Shown piece by piece: positions 12,001-25,202 of a DNA stretch of 64,000 nucleotides. Source of the DNA: Mesocentrotus franciscanus (lineage: Eukaryota > Echinodermata > Echinoidea > Camarodonta > Strongylocentrotidae); assembly GCA_037976565.1 (NCBI GenBank), contig CP137683.1:10330473-10394472 (forward strand), in the 5' to 3' direction. The position numbers were made by a program, and so were the translations under genes. The number at the start of each line of letters is the position of its first letter. The stretch's first letter is position 1. The notes below the pieces were generated by a model. The model was not told where the DNA came from. It ran no database searches and saw only the letters and a list, made by a program, of their open reading frames with translations.

Positions 12001-12458
12001 ATATGAACATTTGTAGTTCCCATATTGACATAGAAAATACATTTTCCTAATGTGGAATCTAAAGCGCAAACATCGCGCGTACACTGCAAAATCACGTATA
12101 TCCCCGATTTGACATTCAAAACTAGGTCTAAGAAGTGAGAATGCATTCATTTTCTTCTTCAAAGTGACGGTTTTATTAAAATAAAGATATCCACAAATCC
12201 TCCTCACCTTGTCAAAGTTATGGTTTTATGTACAAATAAACATATGAAAATTTGTAGGTCCCACATTGACATAGAAAATACATTTTCCTAATGCGGAATC
12301 TAAAATGCAAACACGGCGCGTACACTGCAAAATCACGTATACTCCCGATTTGACATTCAAAACTAGGTCTAAGAAGTGAGAATGCATTCATTTTCTTATA
12401 AAATTAGAGATATCCACAAATACTTTTCAACGTAATGGTTTTATGTACAAATAGACAT
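12001..12458. repeat. 241-bp direct tandem duplication
   Basis: Bases 12001-12241 and 12242-12458 are two head-to-tail copies. Across the central ~146 bases I count about nine differences. The last third is more diverged, with small deletions in copy 2. Both end with ggttttatgtacaaata. There is no shared open frame. Confidence 0.9.
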
Positions 12459-12459
12459 A

Positions 12460-13990
12460 ACTCTCTTAAAAGGTACCAAGTAGTCATAAATATGTTAAAT
12501 TTGACGTGCTCGAAGTATTCAAAATTTGACAGGAATGGCTGGAAAGAAACATGGGCGTATATGCGCCGTTTCACCAGGGGGAACGGGCGGGGAAAGTGGC
12601 TGACGTCAATTCCCTGAATATCATCTATCCAGTTTTCAATTTTCATAATTCAATATACATTGCAAATGAAATTTCGTCATTAACATACTAGATAAGTGAT
12701 AAAACTTCAAATGGAGAGCATATGATTATACGCATATGAGGTGGTGGGTCCCCGAAAATAAATGATTTCAAATTCGTTAAGGAAGGGGTGGCTGCAGTCT
12801 CCCCTCTCCCCTCCCCACGGGAAGAAATGTCGCAAGGCGGTATCAAACAAATTATGTAAAGCATACCCGCATTGTCCTGACATAGTATAAATATAAATAC
12901 TCATGTTTTATCACAGGGACACGGTAACATTGAAAACAAAATATTAGCACGGGACATACACGTATATAAAACATGGTTAATAGGAGGAGGGGGTCAGGCT
13001 ACCAAATGACACGATATTTCACGTTTCCACCAAATTCACGTTTCATTTCATGAATACTGTAAGGCTCATAAACGACGTTATAGAATTTGGTCTCCAACAC
13101 CTAATAGGCTACAAGGATATGTGTGTGCGTGTGTGTGTTTGTGAGGAGGGGGGGGGGTACACAAGAAGAATTACTCCCACCCCTCATCCAGCACCAAAAC
13201 AACATACTACCCTTAATGATGTACTAATTCAGACACCCTGGCTGCAAATTAGCCAATTACCGGAAGGGGTCTATTCTTGTCCTCCTCATTATCTGTGTTA
13301 TTTTCCTTTCCTCATCTTTGCCACACAGAGACACACTTGTGTAATAGAAGGAGGTGAACAGATTTGCGGGGTGAATTTGCCCCTCTTGGCAGATTTTTCG
13401 ATCAATAAATGTAACCACCAGCAGATACGAGAAGTTATAAGTCAATATAAAGTGTGCGATCGATACGGAAACAAAAGAAATGTAGAAGCAATTTTTAACA
13501 TACTTATTTTCTTTACAAAATAAGTCATGTTACCCGATATCCACCCGTACCCAAAAACCATGGTCCTTAAGACGACGTTTCTTACTGCACTATTTGTCTC
13601 ACAGTGGTCTGGAATGTGTGTCCCTTGTAAAGTGAAGGTGTGGATACTCCACTGCCGAGACAGTCGCATAAGTGACTTTAACTATCGGATAATGAACCTT
13701 GATTTCTGCCTTATAGAAGGGCCTTGGTTTCTGATTTTTGTCAAAATGTCACGGTCGGATCTCAATTAGCGGAATCATTTGATCTATTACTAGAAGAACT
13801 TGAAATAGCTTTGCATGAATGACGTTTGATATGAGTTATTAGAATTTGATACGAAGGGAGCATAATTATGATGCGAGTGTAGATGCCTGTCGCCTATCGC
13901 TTGTAATGACCTGCTTTATACATACCTGAATCACACCGCCAACAAGGACTCCTACTGATTCTTTGCAATTTCTGGTAACGTTTGTACGTA
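12460..13990. other. No recognisable gene
   Basis: Contains a short GT run and a G9 run near 13120-13157. The 157-codon frame at 13050-13523 includes the translated repeat and resembles nothing known; it overlaps equally long frames on the other strand. Confidence 0.55.
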
Positions 13991-14001
13991 ATTTTTTTTA
14001 C

Positions 14002-14200
14002 CTAACTGCTAAGAAAGCATTGTTTGCTTGTAAGTAAGCAACCAAGAGACCGACAGCTTTAAGTCATCTCCGAGGGACTTGGTAATGATGATTAATGCCT
14101 TACCAATGGGCACTAGCGCATCGCATTGGTTTCGAACCAGGGACCTCCCGGTTACGAGACCTCTGCTATACCCCTGCGCCATCGCCCCTCACAACGTAAT
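14002..14200 (-). mobile_element. tRNA-derived SINE, family 1
   Basis: The reverse complement reads tctcgtaaccgggaggtccc, then tggttcgaaacc, a ggcattaatcatcattacca body, and a cttagcagttaggtaaaaaa 3' end. All are colinear with the copy at 1274-1490, roughly three-quarters identical by eye. The head precedes the body as in a normal tRNA SINE. Confidence 0.88.
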
Positions 14201-14205
14201 ATTAT

Positions 14206-14526
14206 GTTCGGTCTGGTGTCGGTCGGTCGGTCTTATGTCGGTCTCGTTGATGTGACTGGCGTATGAGAGGAGACTCTAATACCTCAGTCTCACCGCCAAA
14301 CCAAATCTTCACCAACTCCAAACCAACCGCCTTTATAGCGATAGGAGTTATGAAATAATAGTTGTTCGGTCTGTAGAAGGTTATGTGAATTTCTCTTTTG
14401 GTGTGACTGAGGTTTTAGGTATTAGTCGCATCACCAAACCAACTCCAAACCGGCCGTCGTTTTGACATGGTGGGTAATGTGATATTTATTTGTTCGGACC
14501 GTAAACGGGGTCGGTGAGGTGACTGG
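14206..14526. repeat. Degenerate tandem repeat, ~130-160-bp unit
   Basis: The block gttcggtctg recurs at 14206, 14364 and 14492. Each is followed by a gtgactg(a/g)ggta block, and two units carry caccaaaccaactccaaacc. It abuts the tRNA end of the family-1 SINE. Confidence 0.65.
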
Positions 14527-14529
14527 GGT

Positions 14530-17500
14530 ATATAGGCAATAAAGAATGTATCACATGTTTCTGAAATACACTGTAATGAGTTGTTATCTAATATATTCGT
14601 AAGTTAAGGAGATTTTTTTTTTTTTCGGGGTCTGACGGGGCTGCAGACACCAATAATCTTGAAATTACCAATATTCAGGCAACCTCACCTCATATCCGGG
14701 CAGCGAGGTAGTCTATGTGTTTCTTATTTTCTATATCCTGGAAGCGAAACTGATATTTACAGTGACAAAGCATGCTAGCAATGACTTTCCAAGTGTTCAA
14801 CCACAAGTCAATATCATCATACGGCTATATTGGATAGACCGAACAAAAGGTTTCTTCACATCCTCGGATATAAAATACATACACTTTTTGTAAGTACTTA
14901 AATGCCTGTAGGCGCTACTGATTTGATTTTCTCTTTTAGATACTGTAATTTTTGTGCATTGTTTTCATGTCATATGATTTTGTTTTAACAAAATATGATC
15001 ACGAAGAGCGGTTTAATCCTCGGTTACATTATGTGACTTACTGAAAGGGCGATACCGCAGTTACAAGATCGAATAAAAATTATAAAAAAACTCATATAGG
15101 TTTTCACAGATTTACAGCTGTTTTCGAAAATTCGCTTTTATAGTCAATTTCAATATTCTTGATTTTTCTGGTTTCGTCCAAAATATCGTAATCAAGATAA
15201 AGCTTTCTCTTTAATTGACATGTATCAACTTAACTTCTGTAATTTATAGTGTAGAAATATTTTACATAAGTTATGAATTTAAAAGTCAAATTGGTTCAAA
15301 TTACATATGCCATGTGGGTTAATGAAATAATCCTATGCCAATAAATTTCATTAATGTAACCTTGACTCGATAAATGATGATCGAGTGCCCTTAAACTAAT
15401 TTGTTACAATGTAACGATATTTTGCATTTATGACAGACTCTATAAGTTTTGATCAACTCCGTCAACAGTTTGTACAATATTAAGTTTTTAGTTAGATGAC
15501 AAAGTCTCCACATAGATTTGGATCAGAGGTTTGGGACTCCGGTTCCAGACGCCAACCCTCATACTACAGCAGACAATTTGTTTGAAAGGGAGAATTGAGT
15601 GGTTTGATAATAAAAAACCCTTATATTTTAGCGATATTTGTTCCGTCGTGGCTGCAGCTCCTTTTCCGCGCGGGAGTAATATTGCTTTAAAAGACGATCA
15701 AATATATTATGTTTCATTAAAACTTTCTTTGCAGGTTTCGTACAAGATAACTAAATCTTTCTTTAAATAAGTTTCAGCTTAAGTGTGACAGACATTGCAT
15801 ATTCATGCAACCTTCCTTATATAATTGTTAAAAAGAAATGTGAAATTTGTTTACAACAGTCCCTTTCTAGTAGATTTTTACCTATCTTAGAAATTCCAAA
15901 GAAGTGGGTCTGAGACCTACTTTCATGCCTACTATTTATATTAAATGTAGCTTCAGCTTTTAAAATCGTAAAATAAACTGCATACATTCGACCTTCCTCT
16001 AATGACGGGGCGTCAGAAAAAACGATAGGAATTCTTCATCTGCCGTGCTCAATCTAGTTGTTGATCAATACTCTTATCCAACACCTTATGCTTATATAAA
16101 GGTCGTTTGATAGTCTGAGCTGCTCTGAAGGAAAATCCAATGTTTAATCTACGAGCAACATACTGATTGAACATATATATTATTTTCATCGCTTGAACAG
16201 AAATGAGAGGAACAGGTTGAATTTTATTAATGACAGTAGATATTTCATACGTATTATGAATTTTCCAAGACGTATGGACTCCCCTGCTCATAAGTTATTA
16301 TGGTGGCGTAGCGTGGGTTCAGGCATTTATGGGGGTACTAGCATCGTTCGAGGGGCGGGGTCGACAATCGTCTCACTCGATAAATGAATATTTCAATTGA
16401 AAGGTACCGAATATGGAAAGGGTGCGGGACGGGATCAAACCCTTTTCTCTTCTTTTCCCCTCCAGATCCCTTTCCTTCTCTCTCTTTATTCCCTCTAATT
16501 TCATTTCTCTTCGCTCAACTTGGGGGCGAGAGGGGGAGGGGGGACAGGGCCCCTGGAGCTGCACCACTGGGTAAGTGTATTGTACAGAATACATGTTCTG
16601 TATTCTGTGCTATCAACTATCGCAAGCTGGGCGATCCATATATCCTTGCTCTCGGTTGCTAATATTGCCAGAGTAATTTCTCAATTAACTCTTCCTGACA
16701 GCCCTCGCCTAGTTACATTCTCTAGAAAATTGTCACATTTTCAACCCTACGAAAAATCGTCCTCCAGTTTAAGCAATCAAAATTTGCTGAAATGTATTTC
16801 ATGTCTGTGAATCAATGCACGTTTCCCCTTCAGTCTTGATCAATTGATTATGTTGGAAAATAAATAATTAGGGACTTATTCGTTAAAGCTGCCATTGAGC
16901 ATCTTTTTGCTTAGCGCTCAGTAAGATCGTGTATTAAATGGGATTGGGTGTTAAAAATCACAGGATCCTAACATAAAATAAAATATTTAAAAAAAAAACA
17001 ATTATTAAACATTATCATTAATATTGGTTTTTAACTATTTGATAGGACTTATATTTTCGTACGTGCAATTATAACATGATGTTACATGACATGATTGCAT
17101 CTAAAGAGCAAAACTAAATGGACTTTATATTTTCCTCCGATCTGTATATTCCTGCTTTTCATATCCATAGCGGGGTTTGGCATGTGTAATTATCTACATG
17201 TATTAGAATTGTGAACAATATCTTTATAGTCATGTACATTTTCTTAATAAATCTTTGAGTTAAATTGAAAAAATCATTTGTTGGCATTAAAACTTCACAT
17301 ATATAATGTATAAAGTTTGGTTTAAGTAGAGAACTTCGAATTTAACAAATACTTAAATTGGTGCACACCTTGTTTTGATAAACCTTTGTTTAATTAATAA
17401 TATTATGTTGGGGAGGATGCAGTATGGAATTATAAGTCATAGTTTCCCGGTATTTCATTTCTGTTTAAAATGTATTGTCACATGCGAGAGAGGAACACCC

Positions 17501-17630
17501 GAATAAAAAAAAAACGTGCAGCCTGATTGGAACATATGTTATTAAAGCTGACATAATTGTGTAAGAGGGGTTTCAATAATGATCAGGAACAAAAATGAGA
17601 CGTTCCCTCGTAGGAAAACAATATCGAGGA
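14530..17630. other. No recognisable gene
   Basis: AT-rich sequence with occasional short homopolymers. Small frames at 15531-15770, 16049-16291 and 16384-16810 have no recognisable motif. A CT/GA-rich patch lies at 16440-16550. Confidence 0.55.
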
Positions 17631-17639
17631 TTTTCGAGT

Positions 17640-18170
17640 CGAGGGGACTGTCCTCTCGCGCGGCGGATCCGTGAACTTTACGTCTTGGACGTGAAGCGAA
17701 TGTGACGCGCGGATAATGTACGCATGGACGTCAAAGGCATACGTTGTCAAATTCTGGTCATGATTTCACATTCCCGCTGCATGAACGCCAAAACACCAAA
17801 CGCATCTCAGGTTGCTTGATTTAGCCCTCAGCGATGTAAAATGATCAAGACCGTTATTGATTCAACCGCGGGTTATGTAAATACCACGAACCAGTGCCTG
17901 TATTAGCCACTATTACTGTATGGCCAGGAGTAGAGCGTTAAGAAAGGAAGGCGCTGAATGGAAAGGACGCCCCATAACGCGTTGCTACGATTAACCGATT
18001 TTCTTCAGGGGAAACAAAAACGAGATGGAGGGAGGGGATGGGGGGGGGGATGTATCTTAATCACAGGATTACAATGCGCGCTGTTTTCTACGTCCACTCT
18101 TTGAGAAACGGTTCGTATTGATTAAACGCGGAACGCGCAGAAGGGGTTCGATTTCGGTCAAACTATCGCC
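17640..18170. other. CpG-dense unique segment
   Basis: This stretch is richer in CG dinucleotides than its surroundings (for example tctcgcgcggcgg near 17655 and gacgcgcgg near 17703) and lacks repeats. No coding frame is evident. It could be an unmethylated regulatory segment or simply a locally GC-rich patch. Confidence 0.35.
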
Positions 18171-19550
18171 GGATGCACTTCGATGGGGCACTTTTGAAAC
18201 ATCAGCCAGAAAGAACATATCTTGATAGAAATGATACCTGGGAAAAAATAGTAATTGCTCGGGAGGGCAAAGATAAAGAAGGATGGATATTTTTTTATCA
18301 ATCTTCAGTAATATTTGTTTTTCAGCACAATCCTGAGGAAATATTTAGTACCATGGCACGTTCTTATATCCACCTGAAGTTTGTTTTATTCTTCGGATAA
18401 TGTCAGAATACTCCTTACCTTTTTGCAAATTAGTATTTATATCTTTACCTGGAGCTTACAAACCTACACATAAACAACGTTATAAGATATAACATGGTTT
18501 ACTAATGACTTTGAGGAAGGAGGCGTTGTGCGAGGACATTCGCGTTCACTGAACCTTTCCTGTACGCTCTATCGTCCTCTTTTGAAAGCTTTTATTAGAG
18601 GAGTAGCTACATGGAACAACGGGGCAGTGACCCCAACGGAATGACGAAAAGAAGAAAAATGGGGTAGATGAGAGAAAAAACAGTGAAAGTGAGGAAAGTA
18701 ATAATAATAATGAACGTTTTTAATGCGTCATGTCTGTTACAATTGACACTCCAAGCGTAATTGTGAGAATTATTGTATAATTGTGGTCATACATGTATAA
18801 AATATTTCAAGTACAAATAGCAAATGAAAATAATGTTAACATACTTCAGGAGGTACTTTTTTGCAATAACGTTGCATTAATAAAGTACTAAGAAAAAATA
18901 TGATAGGGATCCTTCTCGTTCTCCTTCACTAGTCAATGGCCTTTTTAAACTCACATTTTATTCACCGGGTTAAACTAATGCCCCCCTACCAATCATGCCA
19001 ATGCTCCCTTGATGGCTTTAAGAACCCTACGCCACAGATGACATTAATCTCATGTTGCCTTTTTATGCTTAAGTAAACTACACATAATCTACCTGAAACT
19101 AGCCGTCTGCTATTCTGAACCTTTCTAAGCACTTGGACATAATGAAATAATAATAGATTAATGACGTATCTTGTAGACTTTATCATCTTTATTATTACTA
19201 TTACCAAGACAACCAGTTCGCCTGATGAATCATTAGACTTTGCTAACGTTGAAATGTTGCTCAATAAAGATTTAATGCATCCAAAAGTACCGCATAGCCT
19301 TCGGCGGGCCGCAGAGCCCGGGGCAGGGGAGGGGCGAACCACATTTCTCAAAGAGAGGGTTGCCTATACTTTGTACTGAAAAGGATGAAAAACTGTTTGT
19401 GAGATTTCTCATTCCTTTTTTTCACATAGCCTATCAGTTTTGGAGAATGTATTAGTATAGAATGTCCCTGGCCTGAACAGGATTGCTCTTCAAATGCTTT
19501 CCTATCCAAAAAATGACGAGAAATGAGAGGAATGTTTGGTCCGAAATTCA
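18170..19550. other. No recognisable gene
   Basis: No coherent gene. The frame at 18986-19351 (121 codons, minus strand) ends in low-complexity hydrophobic sequence and overlaps an opposing frame. Confidence 0.5.
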
Positions 19551-19551
19551 T

Positions 19552-19890
19552 GTCACGTGGGCGTGTAGGTATCACAAGGTACGAGGTTCGAGTCCCGCCG
19601 CGGCACTAATGTCCTTTGGCAAGACGTTAATCTACATTTGCCACTCTCCACCAAAGTGTCAAATGGGTACCCGCTAAGGATGCGAAAGTTAATGTGGTTA
19701 TATGAGCAAGTGTGCGCTTTATAGATGACGCCTGGCTGGAAAGCTCCCCAGGGAGTGAAGATTGTGCATACATTGTGTGCGGGTCAGCCTGAATCCGATG
19801 ACCGGGGTAATAATTTAATCTGTAAAGCGCTTAGAGACGTCATCGATGTATTAAGCGCTATATAAAAGCGGAATATTATTATTAGTAGTA
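19552..19890 (+). mobile_element. tRNA-derived SINE, family 2 (longest copy)
   Basis: B-box ggttcgagtcccgcc at about 19584 is followed by ggcactaatgtcctttggca, ctacatttgccactctcc and aaatgggtacc. The 3' part is gtaaagcgcttagagacgtc followed by aagcgctatataaaagcgg and an ATT-rich end. Tails with gcgctatataaa are typical of SINEs mobilised by L2/CR1-type LINEs. Other copies are at 5010, 21000, 27015, 48846 and 58946. The 5' half of the tRNA head is decayed. Confidence 0.85.
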
Positions 19891-20500
19891 TTCCATCAAC
19901 TAATTTCTTTGTGCAATACATGTGGTTGAGCAGGATTTGGCCCAATTCGTACGTACCGCATAGGCCTAATCAACCTTTACCAACGGCTTTCAGCTAGCTT
20001 TCTCCTACAATGTTATCTCATGACCCATCTTTATCTTTAAAGGTCCCTTTCCCGCTTGGCAAGGTATTTTGTCCCCATGGTCCCATTGAGTTGAGGTCCA
20101 CCTGTCAATCGGCCGTGGCTGTGTCGGGATAGGACGCATGCCGATATTCTAACACATGAATTAATGTAGCCATTTAGTCAAAGCAATCGATGTAATAGGG
20201 GAGGAAATCAATTTAGCGGCTCGCTTTCCCCGAACATTGAATTGACCCGTCGGGGTTTGCGGGTCGTGGTAGGTCATAGCCGGCCAAGTTCGGGGTTACA
20301 ATGCGTTGATTCATTGACTTTAAATTCAAGCATTTTGTTTTTGTTTTTTCTTTGGGGAAGGGTGGGGAAGGGAGAGATACGGGATATTTACTTACACTGT
20401 AGAACAAGTTAGGCAAAAAAAAAAATCGCCTCTAGGAACATTCTATTAACTGATAAACAATTAACCCGATATTTGGTAAAAAGTCCCAAAATTTTGAAAA
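19890..20500. other. No recognisable gene
   Basis: Unique-looking sequence, no repeats or coherent coding region seen. Confidence 0.55.
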
Positions 20501-20502
20501 AT

Positions 20503-20546
20503 TTACCCAATGTTGGTTAAATTTAAATTTAAATTACCCAACATAC
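20503..20546. repeat. Short palindrome (foldback)
   Basis: The sequence atgttggttaaattt is followed within a few bases by its near complement aaattacccaacat, giving an AT-rich hairpin. An upstream acccgatatttggtaaaaa near 20464 is a diverged relative of the arm, which suggests a small foldback element. Confidence 0.5.
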
Positions 20547-20549
20547 ATG

Positions 20550-20995
20550 CATTCCGGTTTTGTTTATTCACGCCGAATACATTTTTGACCAACCCTGTCT
20601 AAAGTGTAAGACAAGACAACCATTTAAAAGATAAAAAGAAGAGTAAGAAAGAATAAAAAGAGATGGGGGGACAAAAAGCCCCAGAGAGGGAAAGAGATGG
20701 AGAAGGGGTGTAAGTTGGCTCGAACTCCTAGAAGGAAAATAATATACATGACATATAGGTGCACATGATTAAGGTCACCACATCTCTCTCTCTCTCTCTG
20801 TTGAAAATGTTATTCGTTAAAAAAAAATTGATAGATGATAGGTTTTTCACATGTGGATTTGTCCTTGCCCTAAATGGTCTTCTATCTATTGGGATATCAC
20901 CAAGCAAATGGTGAGTCGGCAAAAAAAAAAAAAAGGATCACCAATTGGTATTCATGTAATGAAGAGGATAAAATAACTATTACATTAATAAATTA
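20550..20995. other. No gene; (TC)8 at about 20783
   Basis: A-rich and GA-rich patches near 20620-20700, a TC run, and an A14 run near 20921. No coding region recognised. Confidence 0.6.
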
Positions 20996-21212
20996 ATAAT
21001 AATAATAATAATAATGGTGGCTTCTTATATAGCGCACATGTCCGTCACGTCGTGACGCTCCTGGCGCTGCCCCGATTATTACCCTGGCTTTAGCAAGGTG
21101 GCCATTATGGCGTTCTAGCATTTCAAGGAATTAATTCCTGCCAGGTACCCATTTACATCACCTGGGTTGAGTGTGGCAAATGTAGATAAATTTCTTGCGA
21201 AAGGACATTTAT
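20996..21212 (-). mobile_element. SINE, family 2, headless
   Basis: The reverse complement reads aatgtcctttcgcaagaaat, ctacatttgccacactc, gtaaatgggtacctggcagg, and ends in gtgcgctatataagaagcc followed by (att)n. That is the family-2 body and tail without the tRNA head. The body stops exactly where the AAAT tail of the neighbouring SINE (21213-21518) begins. Confidence 0.8.
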
Positions 21213-21518
21213 TTAATTATTTATTTATTTATTTCTGATATTTAGACAGGGTGACTCATTATCACCAATAACGGTGGTCTTCCATGAGGCCCTGTTAAAC
21301 ATAATAAGAAACAATTGTTTAAAAAAAGATATAATAATAATAACAAAATCATGAACATAAACTCTTAATAGCAACAAAGAATAAGTAAGAACATCATGAA
21401 CATGTATAAACATATTTACAAAATATTTGGTATCCTCGTAACATAAGCGCCTCTGTGGGACTCGAACCACGGACGTTGTGATCGACAGTCCGGTGACGTA
21501 GCCACTCGACCACGACAT
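21213..21518 (-). mobile_element. tRNA-derived SINE, family 3, full length
   Basis: On the minus strand the head starts at 21518 with A-box-like tggtcgagtggctacgtc and B-box tggttcgagtccc. An unrelated ~150-base AT-rich body follows. The 3' end is ccaccgttattggtgataat, a short hairpin, then caccctgtctaaatat and an (AAAT)n tail. Hairpin plus AAAT tail suggests LINE-mediated retroposition. Its 3' end lies against the interrupted family-2 element, so it may have inserted there. Confidence 0.75.
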
Positions 21519-21659
21519 TCATATTGATGTGATAAGATTATCATATAAACGGAATACCAAAGACAGGAGATGATTATAATTTACTTCTTTTATAGTTTAC
21601 AAATATGTGCATGTACACATACAAAAGAAAGATCGTCTAGACAGTATTTACTCATCTTG

Positions 21660-21900
21660 CAAGGGGACACTTGTTTACGTGTGTGTGTGTGTGTAGGGAG
21701 GCTTAAGTGAGGTATGTTCGCCAGACAGCTTAGAAGGGACCAATAAAAGATGAGATACTGAACTGTTATAGACGTCATATTAAGGTAAATTTACATACTG
21801 GTGACTATATGTGTGGGTTTGTTGAATGTGGGTGATGTATGGCGTGTTGGTGTGCTGATGTGTGTGTGTGGATGCGTGCTTTTGAGTATGTGTGTGCGCT
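21660..21900. repeat. GT-rich microsatellites
   Basis: (gt)8 near 21678-21693 and an imperfect gtgtgtgtgtggatgcgtg tract near 21855-21880. Confidence 0.8.
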
Positions 21901-24900
21901 GGCATATAGCTTTTCTATCAGTTTAAACTAAAGATTTATTTGTATAAAACAGTTGGAATAATACAATTCTATAATCAAAACGGGGAAGGTTTATCTTTCT
22001 TGAATCTGAATGGACAACCAAATGAATAAAGTTCAAATTTATATTTTACTTTTGATTCCCATAAGAAAATATAGCTTTCTTGTTATAATGCACAATTTCA
22101 TCGAAACATAATGTAAAATAGTTTGTAGGCATCTTTTACAAACATGCCCGCTGTCTGACGAGTGACAAATTGACATATCTTTCCTCTGATGAAAAACAAA
22201 AACAACAACTTACAAGATCTCCAAGCAATGTACTTGCTGACGTTCTCCTCGTGATAAGCATCTCATAAATGACGTCTTTACATTATCCTGATTATATTTG
22301 ACGAAGATTCTTACAACAATGACGAGATGCCTTCACTCACTCGTTTAATTTACACATTCAACCTTGTAAGCAAACAACATGACGGACTGGATGATTGCAA
22401 AATCTAGTTTGTTTTTGTCTTAAATGTCATGCCTTCAACGCGCAGATGAGATGAGCGATGAAATTAAGTTGTATCGAATGAATTTGTAAATGTGTAATAT
22501 TTCATGGCCACTGGCTATATTCGTTTCAAAACCCCAATGAATAAAAGGGACCAATTACTACGAAAGTACAAATATTTGAGACGAGAGTATGATTTGGCGT
22601 CGCACTGGGGTTATTGTGGATGGAATTGAATTCTGCCAAAACGTGCGTCTTTTCACACGTCTCTAATGTCCTTTCCCGCAGGCCATATAATGTCCCAAAT
22701 GGAATGTTTTGGGGTAAACTGGGACAGCATCGATGCGAAGAATAATTGTTTTTGCGAATTGAACGTTCCATAGCGACAGGGAAAGGTTGTCTCGGGGAAA
22801 GTATTGTTTTCTTTATTCGCAATGTTCGTTATTAAACATTCATCAGAATGCTCCTGGGAAACTTCAACGTCGCAGCATCCCTCGGATCTTCCGCCTTAAG
22901 GCCACGGGGACACGTCATCCTGACGTATCAATTTCTCCTCTCAGTGGCGTCCTCGGGATAACGTTCACGGTCCAAATAGTTTCTATCGCGCCATGGTCTG
23001 ATTCCCAGTCAGTAAATGTTTGGTGAGATGTAACGCGCGCCAAGGTGCACACAAATCTTATTAATCGTCCAATATCTACCCATCAGCACTTCCAGTCTCG
23101 GATATCATGACAAAAAGTGATAGGCAGTGAATCATATCTAACGATGAAGCAAACGACGTTCCTCTTTTATATCTATATTAAATGTAATATCATTTCCAAA
23201 CTAGCAATAGTTTGCCAGGCAACTGATTCTATTTCTAAACTAAATGTATTATCTTCTTCCAAATAGAGCATATAGATTTATTTTTTTATATTACAATGTA
23301 CAATAACGTTTAATCTGCAATAAAAAGAGGGCAAAGGCAAAGTTAGTCCTTCACAACTGTAACACGTATTAAATTCAAGAAGCTCTGAAAAGTTGAAATG
23401 GCAAATTCTGCCAAAGCTCACTAATAACTTTTTAAATCTGATTTCATTAAAAAGTTTAATGTTATGTTTCAAATAATCTGTATGCGACTAAAACACCTCT
23501 GTGAGCGTAGGATCGCATGCACGAAATTAAAGTAATTACTTTTGGTAAAAGAAGTTTAAAACTAAGTATTTGTTTAAAGATCTCTTTATCTGAGAGGATT
23601 AAATAAAACATTTTCAAATTCATCCACGCTTCTTTTGGGATAGAAGAAACATTGTAGATTTTAAGATGACTATAAAACAATAAACAACATGCAAACATTT
23701 CTGTACAAGAATAGACGTTCTGGCGGTATTACTTTCCTTTCCCTTCCATTCGCATACACTTTCAATTGTATTGCTTTCGTACAACTATAATTCACTCCAT
23801 TGTTTCGAGTAAATTGGAAGTCATTGGCAACCTCTTTTGAACGAGTGATTATCACGGCCCTGATAATAGTGCCACATTTCGGTTGTCATGGTTTCACTTT
23901 TTGTCTATATATTTCGTGACTTTTTTTAAAAACGCCGGATACCACCTGACGTGTTCTCAAGGCAACAGAAGCTTCGCAGAGTGGAAGCTTTTGTATGTAC
24001 GTGACTACACCAACATTTACAACCCTAAAACGGAGCTCCGTTTCGTGTATATCTTGTAGATTGATTTATATTATCGAATAAAATTTGGTTGCCAGTATAA
24101 TAGTCTTTAGCTCTATACTATGGCAGAGTGTGTCTGGTCGCGGAGGTGTTGGAGATTATGGCGTTCTGTAGGTTCAACTGTTTGTTAGTGTACCTATTCA
24201 GTGGAAATTTAAAATCCAAACGTACACAAATTACCATTGATTGGCATCTTGCTTCTAAAGAATCTGCTTCAGTGTCTGTGTTCTTTGAAACCAATCATCG
24301 AATTTCTTCAACAGGCAAAGGTAAGACTAACCCAATTTTTAGGCTAGGACATTGGCGTCTAGTACTTTGCTAAGTAAATCATCAGATGTGACCCACGATC
24401 TATTGATATGTCTTCAAGAAAGTGTGAGAGCTCATGGAATGCCCCATTAGATTATTGAGAGGGAGGGGGGGGGAGGGCGGGGATACCGTATATCTTTCTT
24501 CCACTTCTCCCTTTCATTCCCCTTTCTCTCTCTCTCTCTTTCTCTTTCTTTCCCTTTTCTCTCTATTTGATAGTTTACCCCCTCTCCATCCCTTGACAAG
24601 GAGTCCACATTGATTCTTTTTAAATAATACCTTTGATAAATTGCAGTTGCAAAACATTAATGCTATCTCTGAAGAAATTTGTTTTCTTCTTTATTCTCTC
24701 AACTGGTAAACTATACTATTCCCTGCCCTTTCTTCGCCTTATACTTGTAGCTGCCTTTCATGTTATCTTAATAACCTCGCTTCCGAGTTCAAATATTCGG
24801 AATAAGGGGGGGGGGCAGGAGAGATGTACAAGGTAAACTTCAGGATGCGCAAAGTTAATTCTGGTTTACCATCTGCCTAAATGTAGACGTTATTTGGGCT

Positions 24901-25190
24901 TCATTGAAACAACATACACACACATTTAATTCCGGAAGGTTCAACGCACTACTTTTGACATTCGCCAAATATTGTGCGCATGACGTAGACGAGATAAATG
25001 TATTATTGGATTAGCAGCGTACGGCTTAGGGGCTTTATTGTTCTGGCAAGTGGCTTGTAGATTCATTAAATACAGATTTTGAATATTTCACGAATCTAAA
25101 CCGGATAATAGATGCACTTCACATCCACTTGAGCGTTTCTTATGTTATTGCTTTCGGCCTTAGACTTTTCATTCGCACACCCCCTACCTA
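21900..25190. other. No recognisable gene; CT tract 24515-24570
   Basis: About 3.3 kb with no coherent coding region. The segment 22640-23030 is less AT-rich than average and free of obvious repeats, but no frame in it is convincing. A pyrimidine tract, (tc)n, lies at 24515-24570, and a G8 run near 24807. Confidence 0.5.
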
Positions 25191-25202
25191 ATTCAGTTTA
25201 AG

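Noticed and set aside
13050..13523. 157-codon frame
   Set aside because: Includes translated GT and G-run sequence, has opposing frames, and no motif was recognised.
16301..16569. Possible hAT-type element with GTGGCGTAGC / GTGGTGCAGC ends
   Set aside because: The ends match over only about 10 bases and the flanking 8-mers agree at about 4 positions.
22225..22290. Fourth copy of the CTGACG module
   Set aside because: Only gctgacg and a downstream aaatgacg agree; box 1 and the CGTCAG arm are missing.
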